Source of the DNA: SZUA-35 sp965530755
GTDB lineage: Bacteria > Actinomycetota > Acidimicrobiia > Acidimicrobiales > SZUA-35
DNA: 64,000 nt
Assembly: GCA_965530755.1 (NCBI GenBank)
Contig: CBESNA010000002.1
Coordinates: 62,001-126,000 of the forward strand
Reading direction: 5' to 3'
Shown here: in pieces, positions 1 through 8,050 of the stretch
Numbering within the stretch: the stretch's first letter is position 1
Layout: each line of letters starts with the position of its first letter
Notes under the pieces: model-generated
What the model was told of the DNA's origin: nothing
Database searches by the model: none
Seen by the model: the letters and a program-made list of their open reading frames with translations, nothing else
Made by a program: the position numbers and the translations under genes

Positions 1-1589
1 AGAATCGGTGGGTTGTGGAGGTGTGTGATGGTGGGCTGCGGGCCGACAGTGTCAGAGGCCATCTCGAGCGCATCCTGGAGGGTCGACGCCGGCTTGAAAC
101 CGAGGCGGCGCACGGCGCGGGGGTCGCCGCCGACCACGATCACGCTGCCGAGATAGTCCATCGCGTGGGCGCACCAATACCACATGTAGAACGGGTGGAC
201 CCCGTGATAGGCGTAGCTGGTGCGGTAGAGATGGCGATACCACTCGTCTTCTGCGTACTGCTTCTCGTACTTCTGTACCTCGACCGGATCGGTGCTGATC
301 GAGAGCACCTGCTCGAAGAAGTCGATGTAGCTGGGATGATGGACGGGGTGGAACTCCCACGGTGTCGGGTGGCTCATGATGAGCACGCCACCCTCCTTCA
401 CCACTGGTTTGTTGCGATACAGGTTGAAGAAGTAACCGAGGCCCTGAACGGCGACGAGGATCGGGTTCATGATGGAGTTCACGTTGTACGGGCTGAGATA
501 GGGGAGCCCCATCGTGACCACGTCGGTCTGCCCCTCGACCGGAACGAGGTGCTGCTTGTAGACCATCTCTGTGGTCTTGCGGTGCACGGCCTCGACCTCG
601 CCGGCTTGGACCGAGGTGAGTTCGTACGGCGACTTCCACGAATGGAAGATCTTGCGTCGCTGGGCTCCGGTCATTCGCTTGAGGCCGGTGTTCATCGCAG
701 TGAAGGCAGCCCGATCCTTCAGGCCCCACTCCCACTCGCGTTTCTGGAGCATGGCCAACGGGCCGTCGTGGCCGAAGGTGTTGGTGTTGATGGTGGTCTC
801 GACCTGGAAGATGCGCGGTCCGTGGTTCTTGATGACCTCGCCCTGGCGCCAGTTCGACCGGTGCAGTTCGGACTTCTCCTGATCCATGAACGAGGTGCTC
901 TTCACCATCGTCTGGGGGTTGTGGTGGGCTTTGACTCCCTGATAGCCGGACAGGCCGGTGGCGGTGCTCTTCCAGCCACCGTCCATGCTGACGATGTTGA
1001 TGTTGATGTAGATGACGAGGTCAGACTCGGCTGCCCGCTTCGACATCTGGACGTCTTCGTCGTGTCGGGTCTGGCCGAGAATGACCATCCCGTCTGGATC
1101 CTCGGCGTCGTGGTTGTAGAGGAGGCCATGGGGATGGAACGCCTCGAAGATGCGATCGCCGACGGCGTGGCGGAGCTCGGGGTCGGTCATGCGACGATGA
1201 AGAGCAAGGGCGGCGATGATGTGCACGTCGTCGACGCCGGCGGCCGCCGCCATGTCGAGGACGGCTTCGATCAGGCGCTGGCGAACGTCTGGCTTGGCCA
1301 TCGGGGGCAATGGCAGCGAGATGTCGTCGAAGGCAATCGTCAGCTTCATGCCCGACCTGAGGAGCGAGGGCAGTGGGTCGTCGTCGATGGGGTTGGTCAG
1401 CGCGTCGAGAATGGCGCCGTCTGGATCCTTCAATCCCTCGAGCGGTTCGCTCGGATAGATGACGCGGCTGCGTCCGACAGGCAGCTTCTCCATGCGGAAG
1501 CCTTCGCCGTGATGGAACAGGATCGGTGGCGTCTGACGGTCGACGTCCAGGACGAATCCGGGGCGAGGGTTCGGGCGGGGTGTCGGCAT
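1..1589 (-). CDS. LarA-like (DUF2088, lactate racemase N-terminal) protein, partial at its C-terminus
   Basis: The reading frame is open from an ATG at 1589 to the left edge (529 codons, no stop), so the C-terminus is missing. The translation starts MPTPRPNPRPGFVLDVD. It carries FDDISLPLPP, matching the DDxTRPxP segment of LarA-type proteins, then ALALHRRMT (usual GTHRxMT) and NHDAED (usual NHDxxD). These motifs contribute substrate and active-site residues in nickel-pincer racemases. The later glycine-rich segment, usually GFSGGxK, is replaced by GLSGYQGVKAHH, so this is a divergent branch and lactate racemase activity should not be assumed. Its ATG shares one base with the TGA of the upstream reductase/HAD gene (TGATG), which implies co-translation. 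Family call fairly sure; substrate unknown. Confidence 0.75.
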   Translation of the reverse strand, partial: MPTPRPNPRPGFVLDVDRQTPPILFHHGEGFRMEKLPVGRSRVIYPSEPLEGLKDPDGAILDALTNPIDDDPLPSLLRSGMKLTIAFDDISLPLPPMAKPDVRQRLIEAVLDMAAAAGVDDVHIIAALALHRRMTDPELRHAVGDRIFEAFHPHGLLYNHDAEDPDGMVILGQTRHDEDVQMSKRAAESDLVIYININIVSMDGGWKSTATGLSGYQGVKAHHNPQTMVKSTSFMDQEKSELHRSNWRQGEVIKNHGPRIFQVETTINTNTFGHDGPLAMLQKREWEWGLKDRAAFTAMNTGLKRMTGAQRRKIFHSWKSPYELTSVQAGEVEAVHRKTTEMVYKQHLVPVEGQTDVVTMGLPYLSPYNVNSIMNPILVAVQGLGYFFNLYRNKPVVKEGGVLIMSHPTPWEFHPVHHPSYIDFFEQVLSISTDPVEVQKYEKQYAEDEWYRHLYRTSYAYHGVHPFYMWYWCAHAMDYLGSVIVVGGDPRAVRRLGFKPASTLQDALEMASDTVGPQPTITHLHNPPI

Positions 1590-3961
1590 CAGCGTCGGCT
1601 CTTTCGGAGGTGTGGCATGGGGCCCAGGGGCAAGAGGCGGTCAGTGCCGCCCGGGGCCTTTGTCCAATGTTCGGTGAGCCAGCCTCGTTTGATGGCAATC
1701 GAGGCCAGGCGAGTCTCGGGGTTCACGGCAACGGGGAACCCGACAGCATCGAGAAGGGGGAGGTCTGACGACGAGTCGGCGTATGCCACTGACTCGCTGA
1801 GATCGATCGAGTGCGTGGCGGCGTAGTCACGCAAGGCCTGGGCCCGCACCTCCCCGGTGGGCGGCACGGCGAGCAGTTCCCCCGTGTAGCGGCCATCGCG
1901 AACCGACATCTCGGTGCAGATGACGTCGTCGAAGAGCGGCCGTAATGGGTCGACCACGATGTTCAGCGCTCCGGTGATCAGCACGGTTCGGTGCCCGAGT
2001 CGGCGGTGTTCCCTGACTCGACGCAGCGCTGCGGGAAATGCCTTGGTGAGGATGTGATCGGTCAACATCTCCTGGCCGAGCTTCTCCATCTGGGCGACGG
2101 AGGCGCCGTCGTAGCGGCGGTAGAAGTGGCGAAGGAAGTCGGTGCGATCGCGGGCGTCGAGTGCCAAGAGGCTCGGTGCCTCGGAGAGGGTCTTGAGCGT
2201 GAAGCGCACGCGGTCGGCGGGGCCGAGGTTCCGCGTGGCCAGCCAGGCGTAGCTGAACACCACGTTGCTGGCGATGATCGTGTTCTCGAGGTCGAAGGCC
2301 GCCAGTTGGCGGTCGGGATCGAGGACACGCTTCTTCAGACGCTTTGCCCGGGCATCGGGATCCGAGCGTTCGCCCGTGGTCTTGACCCTGGCGTGCTCGA
2401 CGACCGAAGGAAGGTGGATCTCGGTGACGTAGCGGGTCCAGTCGACGATGGCCGGGTCGCAGCCGAGCTCCACCTGGTCTGATTCGGAGAGTGACGCGTG
2501 GAGATCGACGAGTCGCTCGACGCCATAGAGCGCCTCGCACTCGGCATAGGCGCCGTAGATCTTCACGTAGCCCTTCGCTCGCTCGACCTGCTCCATCTTG
2601 TCCTCGACGTCGGCGCTGATCATGGCCTGCTTGCCCCGCAGCGGCAGCAGCTTCAAGGCCTTGTCGGCCCGCTCGAGATTGCGGTGGGCACGATCGAGTT
2701 GGCGTTCGACGGCACCACGGCCGGGGAAGCTGAACTGGGCGACGGCGATGGGTTGACCCTTGCGGTCGTAGAGCGGGTGCTCGGAGAACCAGCCACTGAC
2801 CAACTCGACCAATTGTCGGTAGTGCAGGGGGTTGCGAGTGCCCGAGGCGACCTGGGTGATGTCGACCGCCGCCCGCTCGGCATCGGTGCCGTCTGCGTGT
2901 CCTCGGGCTGCGACGTTGATGATGGCGGCGACGACGAGGTCGACGGGGATGACGTCGACGACGCCCTCCGGCACACCCGGGAACTCCTTCAGCAGACCTT
3001 GGGCGTAGCTGATCAGGATCGGCTCTGCCATCCGGAAACCCTTGATCCAACCCGGTCGTGGCTCGGACCAGGCCGACTCGATGATCGAAGGGCGCACGAT
3101 GCTGACAGGGATCTCCGCCTTGGACTCGAAGAGCGCTCGCTCACCGAGTGCCTTGGTGTAGGCATAGGCATCGGGCCAACCGAGCGACGCCGCCCGGGCC
3201 CGCCCGGCTTCGACGAGCTGTTCGCTCAGCCAACGTTGGCGGGTCTGTTCGGTCTTGGCTGCGAGGAGGGGGGTGCCGGCGGCGCCAAGCTCGTTCTCGG
3301 CTCGGGCGCGGAACTCTTTGAGTCGGCCGGCCGTGCGGCTCTCGGCATCGAAGTCGGAACGGGCCCGCCGAGCGGCCTTCACCTCGGCCCGCCAGTCGAC
3401 GTCGATGTGGAACGGGCTGTCCATCAGCAACTGTTCGGGTGCCGAGCCCCGCCGGTTCCCGGCGACGTAGCAGGTCGAGACGGAAATGAAGTGAGGAGTG
3501 ACCCCGAGATCGGTCAAGGTCTCGACGATGCGGGTCGGGCCGAGCAGGTTGACCTCGACGGCACCGTCGATCGGGGCGTCGAAGCTGACGGTGGCCGCCG
3601 AGTGGATGATGATGTCGCAACTGGCCCAGATCGAACGGTCGTTGTCGTCGAGCCCGAGTCCGTCGGCGCTCACATCGCCGCCGACCACCTGGACCCGACG
3701 TTCGACGTCGGCCCAGAATTGGTCCTTGCCGACCTCGTCGATCAGGCGATGGAAGGCATCGTTGCGAAACACTTCGCGCCGGGCTCGCTCGGCAGGAGTC
3801 GACCGCTTGCCGGGACGGACCAGCAGGACGAGCTCGCAGTCTGGCACCGAACGCATCAACCGCTCGACCAGGGCGGTTCCCAGGAATCCGGTCGAGCCGG
3901 TGACCGCGATTCGCTTGTTCGCCAGGCGCTCAGCGGAGCTGGCTGGGGATGTTGTGTCCAT
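1589..3961 (-). CDS. Fusion of an NAD(P)-binding acyl/thioester reductase-like SDR with a HAD-IB phosphatase-like domain
   Basis: About 790 aa. The N-terminal half has a Rossmann start (RIAVTGSTGFLGTALVERL, about residues 17-35), an HSAATVSF segment, STCYVAG and the YAYTK catalytic pair. This is the layout of fatty acyl-CoA reductase ('male sterility') domains. The C-terminal third is a HAD-IB domain: motif I FDLENTI, motif II LITGA, motif IV YADSSSDLPLL, as in phosphoserine-phosphatase relatives. Motif I has Glu where the second Asp is usual; enolase-phosphatases (DIEGT) show this can still be active. The chosen ATG at 3961 follows the palindrome 3980-3991; in-frame ATGs at 3985 and 3997 would start inside or beyond it. 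It is divergent from the TetR gene and translationally coupled to the LarA-like gene. Role inferred: aldehyde or alcohol formation from an activated acyl substrate. Confidence 0.8.
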   Translation of the reverse strand: MDTTSPASSAERLANKRIAVTGSTGFLGTALVERLMRSVPDCELVLLVRPGKRSTPAERARREVFRNDAFHRLIDEVGKDQFWADVERRVQVVGGDVSADGLGLDDNDRSIWASCDIIIHSAATVSFDAPIDGAVEVNLLGPTRIVETLTDLGVTPHFISVSTCYVAGNRRGSAPEQLLMDSPFHIDVDWRAEVKAARRARSDFDAESRTAGRLKEFRARAENELGAAGTPLLAAKTEQTRQRWLSEQLVEAGRARAASLGWPDAYAYTKALGERALFESKAEIPVSIVRPSIIESAWSEPRPGWIKGFRMAEPILISYAQGLLKEFPGVPEGVVDVIPVDLVVAAIINVAARGHADGTDAERAAVDITQVASGTRNPLHYRQLVELVSGWFSEHPLYDRKGQPIAVAQFSFPGRGAVERQLDRAHRNLERADKALKLLPLRGKQAMISADVEDKMEQVERAKGYVKIYGAYAECEALYGVERLVDLHASLSESDQVELGCDPAIVDWTRYVTEIHLPSVVEHARVKTTGERSDPDARAKRLKKRVLDPDRQLAAFDLENTIIASNVVFSYAWLATRNLGPADRVRFTLKTLSEAPSLLALDARDRTDFLRHFYRRYDGASVAQMEKLGQEMLTDHILTKAFPAALRRVREHRRLGHRTVLITGALNIVVDPLRPLFDDVICTEMSVRDGRYTGELLAVPPTGEVRAQALRDYAATHSIDLSESVAYADSSSDLPLLDAVGFPVAVNPETRLASIAIKRGWLTEHWTKAPGGTDRLLPLGPMPHLRKSRR

Positions 3962-3979
3962 GCGAGTCAACGATTCCTC

Positions 3980-3991
3980 TACCATTTGGTA
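3980..3991. promoter_or_regulatory. Palindromic candidate operator between the divergent reductase and TetR genes
   Basis: TACCATTTGGTA is a perfect inverted repeat (TACCA-TT-TGGTA). It ends 4 nt before the TetR ATG (3996) and 18 nt before the reductase ATG (3961). Divergent TetR genes commonly repress themselves and their neighbour through such sites, so autoregulation is inferred. No convincing Shine-Dalgarno precedes the TetR ATG, which fits a leaderless or near-leaderless transcript. Confidence 0.5.
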
Positions 3992-3995
3992 AGTC

Positions 3996-4607
3996 ATGAC
4001 TCTAACCGATCCGCCTCCACTGCGGCACGCCACAGCGAAGCGCGCCGTGGAGACTGCTGCTGCCGCCTTTGCCGAGCGGGGAGTGGCGGCGACGTCCCTC
4101 GATGATCTGGCCAGGACGATGGGAGTCACCAAGCAGACGATCCTGTACCACTTCAAGTCGAAGAGCGGTCTGTTGAGCGCGGTACTGGACGACGCAGCCG
4201 AGACGCTCCGCACCGAACTCGATCGACGAAGCGAGGCGAGCGCCGCCGGCTGGCCTCGGGTCGAATCGATCGTCCGTGCTGCGTTCGGACTGGCCGTGCG
4301 ACGGCCGGAACTCCTCGGGCTGTTGCGCGAGGTCGGGCGATTGGGGCCTCCCGTTTCCGATGATGTGATCGTCTTGCTCCAGCCCATGGTCGATCGGGCG
4401 GTTGCGTCTCTGGAAGCGGGCATGGCCGACGGTCACTTCCGTCGTTCCGATCCTCGCCTCGTGTTGGTCTCCTCGTATGCCGCCGTGACCGGTGTCGTGT
4501 CCGATCCCGAGATCCTGCGTGCCGTCGGCCTCGAACTCGACCTCAGAACTGCGGCCCAGCTGCGCCGGACAGTCCTCGATTTTCTCGAGGCAGCGCTCGT
4601 CATTTGA
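3996..4607 (+). CDS. TetR/AcrR family transcriptional regulator
   Basis: 203 aa. The N-terminal helix-turn-helix is clear: AFAERGVAATSLDDLARTMGVTKQTILYHFKSKSGLL (quoted in part: TSLDDLARTMGVTKQTILYH, about residues 35-54). The rest is an alpha-helical ligand domain, typical in length for the family. It is transcribed away from the reductase/LarA-like pair, with the palindrome 3980-3991 just upstream of its start. It is the obvious candidate regulator of that pair, possibly responding to an acyl or aldehyde ligand, though the ligand cannot be read from sequence. Confidence 0.88.
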   Translation: MTLTDPPPLRHATAKRAVETAAAAFAERGVAATSLDDLARTMGVTKQTILYHFKSKSGLLSAVLDDAAETLRTELDRRSEASAAGWPRVESIVRAAFGLAVRRPELLGLLREVGRLGPPVSDDVIVLLQPMVDRAVASLEAGMADGHFRRSDPRLVLVSSYAAVTGVVSDPEILRAVGLELDLRTAAQLRRTVLDFLEAALVI

Positions 4608-4644
4608 CCCCCACGTCTGGCGAGGCGCCGAGAGGTAGCGTGCC

Positions 4645-6909
4645 GTGATGCGCCGATCGCTTCGCATCACTCCCCAGCAGTTGCTCATGTTCATGATTGC
4701 GCTGTCGCTGGTCGCCGTTCTTCTCGCCGGGGGTGCCGCTCCAGGAGCGAGCGCGCAGACGTGCGACGCCGTGGTGGATGAGACCTCCTCGATCGATCTC
4801 GTCGAGGTCGAGGCGGCGGTGGCTGATCTGGAGGGGGCGGCCGACGCAAAGGTCTACATCTTCGAGTCCGTGCCCGGGGGCGACATCGATGCTGCAGCCG
4901 AAGAACTGATCGCCCGGTGTTTCGCCGACGGCCCGAGCAGCAGGCAGTTCGACCTCGTGCTCATCGCCGTGTCGCTCGGCGACCGACGCACCACGATCCA
5001 GTTCGGCGGAGAACACAACGTCGAGTTGACTGACCGAGTCGCCGGCATCCAGTCCGATGACATCAATCCTCGATTGGCTGAAGGCGACATCACCGGAGCC
5101 ATGGTCGCAGGGCTCCGTGCCATCGGCGACGAGTTGGCCACTGATCCCGGCAACACTGATCCTGGAAGCGGCGATCCTGGAGATCCCGATCCTGGAAATG
5201 CCGGCTCCGATCCGGAGTCTGCGGGTGGAGAATCGTCTGGTGGGGGAGCAGCGACGGCTGTTGTGGTCGGCCTGGCCGCCCTCGGGATCGCCGGGGGTGC
5301 AGGTCTGGTGAGCGCCGTCGGCCGACGTCGAAAGCTGAACGATGCCCGCAACGCGCTCGAGGTGGCGTCGCAGCAGCCGTTGGTCGACGTTGGCATGGCG
5401 AGGGAGCGTATGGCTCAGCTCCAAGCCCGGACCGAGGTGTGGGACCGGATCGTGATCGGCAAGGCGCGCGATCGCCTGGCCGAGCTGCGGTCGGCTGCAG
5501 CGAAGGGTTTGGCCGGCGTCGACGAGACAATCGCGAACTACACCCGCTCCGTCGAGGGCGGCATTGGCGATCTGTCCCGGGACGACGTCCGCTCGGCCGA
5601 GGTCAGGCTGGAGGAGTTGGGCACATCGCTGTCCTCTGCGCAGGCGGTCATGGATCGTCTGCAGCAGTTCGGTGACCGGGTCGAGCGGCTCCGCGTGACG
5701 ATGCCGGTGAAGCGGGCTCGGATCATGAGCGACATCACCGAATCGCTCGGGTTCGCCGACCAACGCGAGAACGAAGGTTGGGCGGTGGCCGAACCGCGAC
5801 GGCAGCTGCAGGAGACCGAGGGCGAACTGTTGTTGCTCGATCTCGACGCACTCGCTGTCGACGCACTCTCGGCCGAGGCCGCCATCGAAGATGGTGAAGC
5901 GGTCTTGTTCGCCGCCCGCCACGACCTGCAGACACTGCCGGACCGCAAGGCCGGGCTGCAAGAATGGGCGGGCGAACTGCGCTCGAACCTGGTTGCGGAA
6001 CGCTCGCGGGCCGGCATCACGCGAACACAGCTCTCCGCTCTCGAGGCGCATCACGCAGCGGAGTCGATTGCCCGGGCCGGCGATCCGAACGATGTCGACC
6101 AACGGCTCGAGCGGTCCGAGCGCGAGCGGCTCCTCGGCGAACAGCAGATCGAGAGTCAGGCGTGGGAGGCCGCAGCTGCGAACCTGGAATCGGCCGGACT
6201 GTGGCTGATTCGGGCTGACGACCTCCTCGACCACATGGACACCCTGATCATCAGCATGGAGACCGCTCGCGACCAGGCACCGGCGCTGTTGACCGAGATT
6301 GCCACCGAGATCCGCGAGCTCGACGTCTTCATACGAGCCAACGACCCCGACCTACCAGGGCGCTTCGACGTGGAACCCGAGCAGGCAACGTCCGCTTACA
6401 ACGGTCTCGTTGCCGAGCTGAACCGTCGTCGCCCCAATCATCTCCGTGTGGCGGAGTCGGGCAGTGCGCTCGCTCGTCGCATCGATGCAGTCCTCATCGA
6501 AGCCACGCATGAGCGGGACCGTGTCGTTGCCCTGCGTCGCGAGGTCAGCCGCGAGCGGGCCCGAGCGAGACGTGAGATCGAGCGAGCAGAAAAGACGCTC
6601 GGCTGGCAACTGTTCGAGAGCGACGACAAACGCACCCTGCGAAGTCTCGAGCACTCTCTCGACGACTCGGCCGGGACGCTTGAATCACAGTTGGCCACGG
6701 CGGCCGACGTGCGCACGCGCGTCGCTCGTATCCGAGCCCAGATCCTGGCCGAGCGGAAACGCAACAGCGGCTGGGTCGTGGTCGGTGGCGGTGGCGGCGG
6801 ATTCGGGGGCGGCGGTGGCGGAGGCTTCGGCGGTTTCAGTGGTGGCGGCGGTTTCAGTGGTGGCGGCGGTGGCAGTTTCGGTGGTGGCGGCAGCAGCTCC
6901 AGCTGGTGA
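4645..6909 (+). CDS. Secreted/membrane TPM-domain protein with glycine-rich tail
   Basis: 754 aa from GTG 4645 (an ATG follows directly at 4648). A signal segment (about residues 12-38) ends in ASAQ. A TPM domain (YgcG/TPM_phosphatase family) follows at roughly 40-160, including AAEELIARCF and LVLIAVSLGDRRTTIQFGGE. Then come a Pro/Gly/Asp linker built from DPG repeats, one membrane span (about 203-225), and a long helical, charged region probably forming coiled coils. The protein ends in a tail of almost only Gly, Phe and Ser (about residues 710-754, ending SSSSW). This architecture is common for actinobacterial TPM proteins; some relatives act in photosystem repair or as acid phosphatases, but no function can be given here. 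Confidence 0.8.
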   Translation: MMRRSLRITPQQLLMFMIALSLVAVLLAGGAAPGASAQTCDAVVDETSSIDLVEVEAAVADLEGAADAKVYIFESVPGGDIDAAAEELIARCFADGPSSRQFDLVLIAVSLGDRRTTIQFGGEHNVELTDRVAGIQSDDINPRLAEGDITGAMVAGLRAIGDELATDPGNTDPGSGDPGDPDPGNAGSDPESAGGESSGGGAATAVVVGLAALGIAGGAGLVSAVGRRRKLNDARNALEVASQQPLVDVGMARERMAQLQARTEVWDRIVIGKARDRLAELRSAAAKGLAGVDETIANYTRSVEGGIGDLSRDDVRSAEVRLEELGTSLSSAQAVMDRLQQFGDRVERLRVTMPVKRARIMSDITESLGFADQRENEGWAVAEPRRQLQETEGELLLLDLDALAVDALSAEAAIEDGEAVLFAARHDLQTLPDRKAGLQEWAGELRSNLVAERSRAGITRTQLSALEAHHAAESIARAGDPNDVDQRLERSERERLLGEQQIESQAWEAAAANLESAGLWLIRADDLLDHMDTLIISMETARDQAPALLTEIATEIRELDVFIRANDPDLPGRFDVEPEQATSAYNGLVAELNRRRPNHLRVAESGSALARRIDAVLIEATHERDRVVALRREVSRERARARREIERAEKTLGWQLFESDDKRTLRSLEHSLDDSAGTLESQLATAADVRTRVARIRAQILAERKRNSGWVVVGGGGGGFGGGGGGGFGGFSGGGGFSGGGGGSFGGGGSSSSW

Positions 6910-6914
6910 GCGGG

Positions 6915-7988
6915 TCAGGCGATCGGTCGCTTGGCGGCTCGACGCGCATGGCGCTCGATGGCGAGGCGGACCAGCTCGTCGATCAGGGCTGCGTACGACA
7001 GACCAGACGCCTCCCACAACTTGGGGTACATCGAGATGGGGGTGAAACCGGGAATGGTATTGAGCTCGTTGAGCAGAGGCCCTCGGCCGCCTTCCTCGAC
7101 GAGGAAGTCGGCTCTGGCCATGCCCTCGCATCGCAACGCCCGGTATGCCTGTTCGCTCAACTCCTGGAGTCGCGTGACCAGGTCAGCATCGAGTGAGGCA
7201 GGAATCAGCAGCTCAGCAGCACCATCGAGGTACTTGTCGTCGTAGTCGTAGAAGTCGGCGGCCGGTTTGATCTCGCCCGGCACCGAGACCCGAATGATGT
7301 CGTTACCGAGTACCGCCAACTCGATCTCTCGGGCGACGACCCCCTCCTCGAGAACCAGCACGTCGTCGTAGGCGAATGCAGCATCGACACCGGCTCGAAG
7401 CTCGGCGAGTGTGGTCGCCCGGCTGACGCCGATCGACGAACCCATGTTGGCGGGCTTGACGAAAATCGGGAATCCGAGGTCTTCGGCGATCGCTGAGAGC
7501 GCGCCATCCGAGGTGTCGTCGTGCTCGAACAGACTCACCCACCGGGTCTGGGGGATGCCGGCGGCGGCGGCCACGGTCTTCGCCATGGCCTTGTCCATGG
7601 TGACGGCGGATCCGAGCACACCTGAACCGACGTATGGCACATTGGCCAGCTCCAGCAGCCCCTGGATCGTTCCGTCCTCACCCAGTGGTCCGTGGAGGAG
7701 AGGGAGAACGACAACCTGCTGATCGGCGGACACCGGAACCACGGCCGTTGCCAGGTCGGTGGAGGTGCCCTCGGCTGTCAGGGCGGGCGGCAACGACTGA
7801 GCACCTTCGGCGAGTGCTCGCATCGCGTCGTCGGCCCGAACCACCTCTCCGGTTCGTGTGATCGCGACGGCCTCGATCGAATACTTGGACGGGTCGGCGG
7901 CGGCGAGGACGTGGCTGGCGGTCGTGCAGGACACGGCATGTTCTGCCGACTGACCGCCGAAGACGACGACGAGGCGTATGGGCTGCAT
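6915..7988 (-). CDS. ddl: D-alanine--D-alanine ligase
   Basis: About 357 aa from ATG 7988; an in-frame GTG at 8015 is an alternative start. It joins two D-alanines for the peptidoglycan stem peptide. The start MQPIRLVVVFGGQSAEHAVS has the Ddl N-terminal loop. ATP-grasp signatures follow: FVKPANMGSSIGVSRA, then ADFLVEEG and LLNELNTIPGFTPISMYPKLW, which holds the second D-Ala-D-Ala ligase signature. It is divergent from murF, whose product uses D-Ala-D-Ala, with about 60 nt between the starts, so a shared promoter region is likely. Confidence 0.95.
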   Translation of the reverse strand: MQPIRLVVVFGGQSAEHAVSCTTASHVLAAADPSKYSIEAVAITRTGEVVRADDAMRALAEGAQSLPPALTAEGTSTDLATAVVPVSADQQVVVLPLLHGPLGEDGTIQGLLELANVPYVGSGVLGSAVTMDKAMAKTVAAAAGIPQTRWVSLFEHDDTSDGALSAIAEDLGFPIFVKPANMGSSIGVSRATTLAELRAGVDAAFAYDDVLVLEEGVVAREIELAVLGNDIIRVSVPGEIKPAADFYDYDDKYLDGAAELLIPASLDADLVTRLQELSEQAYRALRCEGMARADFLVEEGGRGPLLNELNTIPGFTPISMYPKLWEASGLSYAALIDELVRLAIERHARRAAKRPIA

Positions 7989-8050
7989 CCCTCGACCGTA
8001 GTCGGGCCGGATCACACCGAGAGCGTCGATCGCGGTGGTAGACCTCCGGG

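Noticed and set aside
15..1826. Long plus-strand open frame (about 600 codons)
   Set aside because: It lies antisense to the LarA-like gene and the reductase end; its sequence shows no motif and the GC-rich codon bias keeps the frame open by chance.
2498..4105. Plus-strand open frame opposite the reductase/HAD gene
   Set aside because: Shadow frame; composition matches the antisense of a real gene and it crosses the divergent promoter.
4600..6234. Minus-strand open frame opposite the TPM gene
   Set aside because: The plus strand has a clear signal peptide, TPM domain and membrane span; the minus frame has none.
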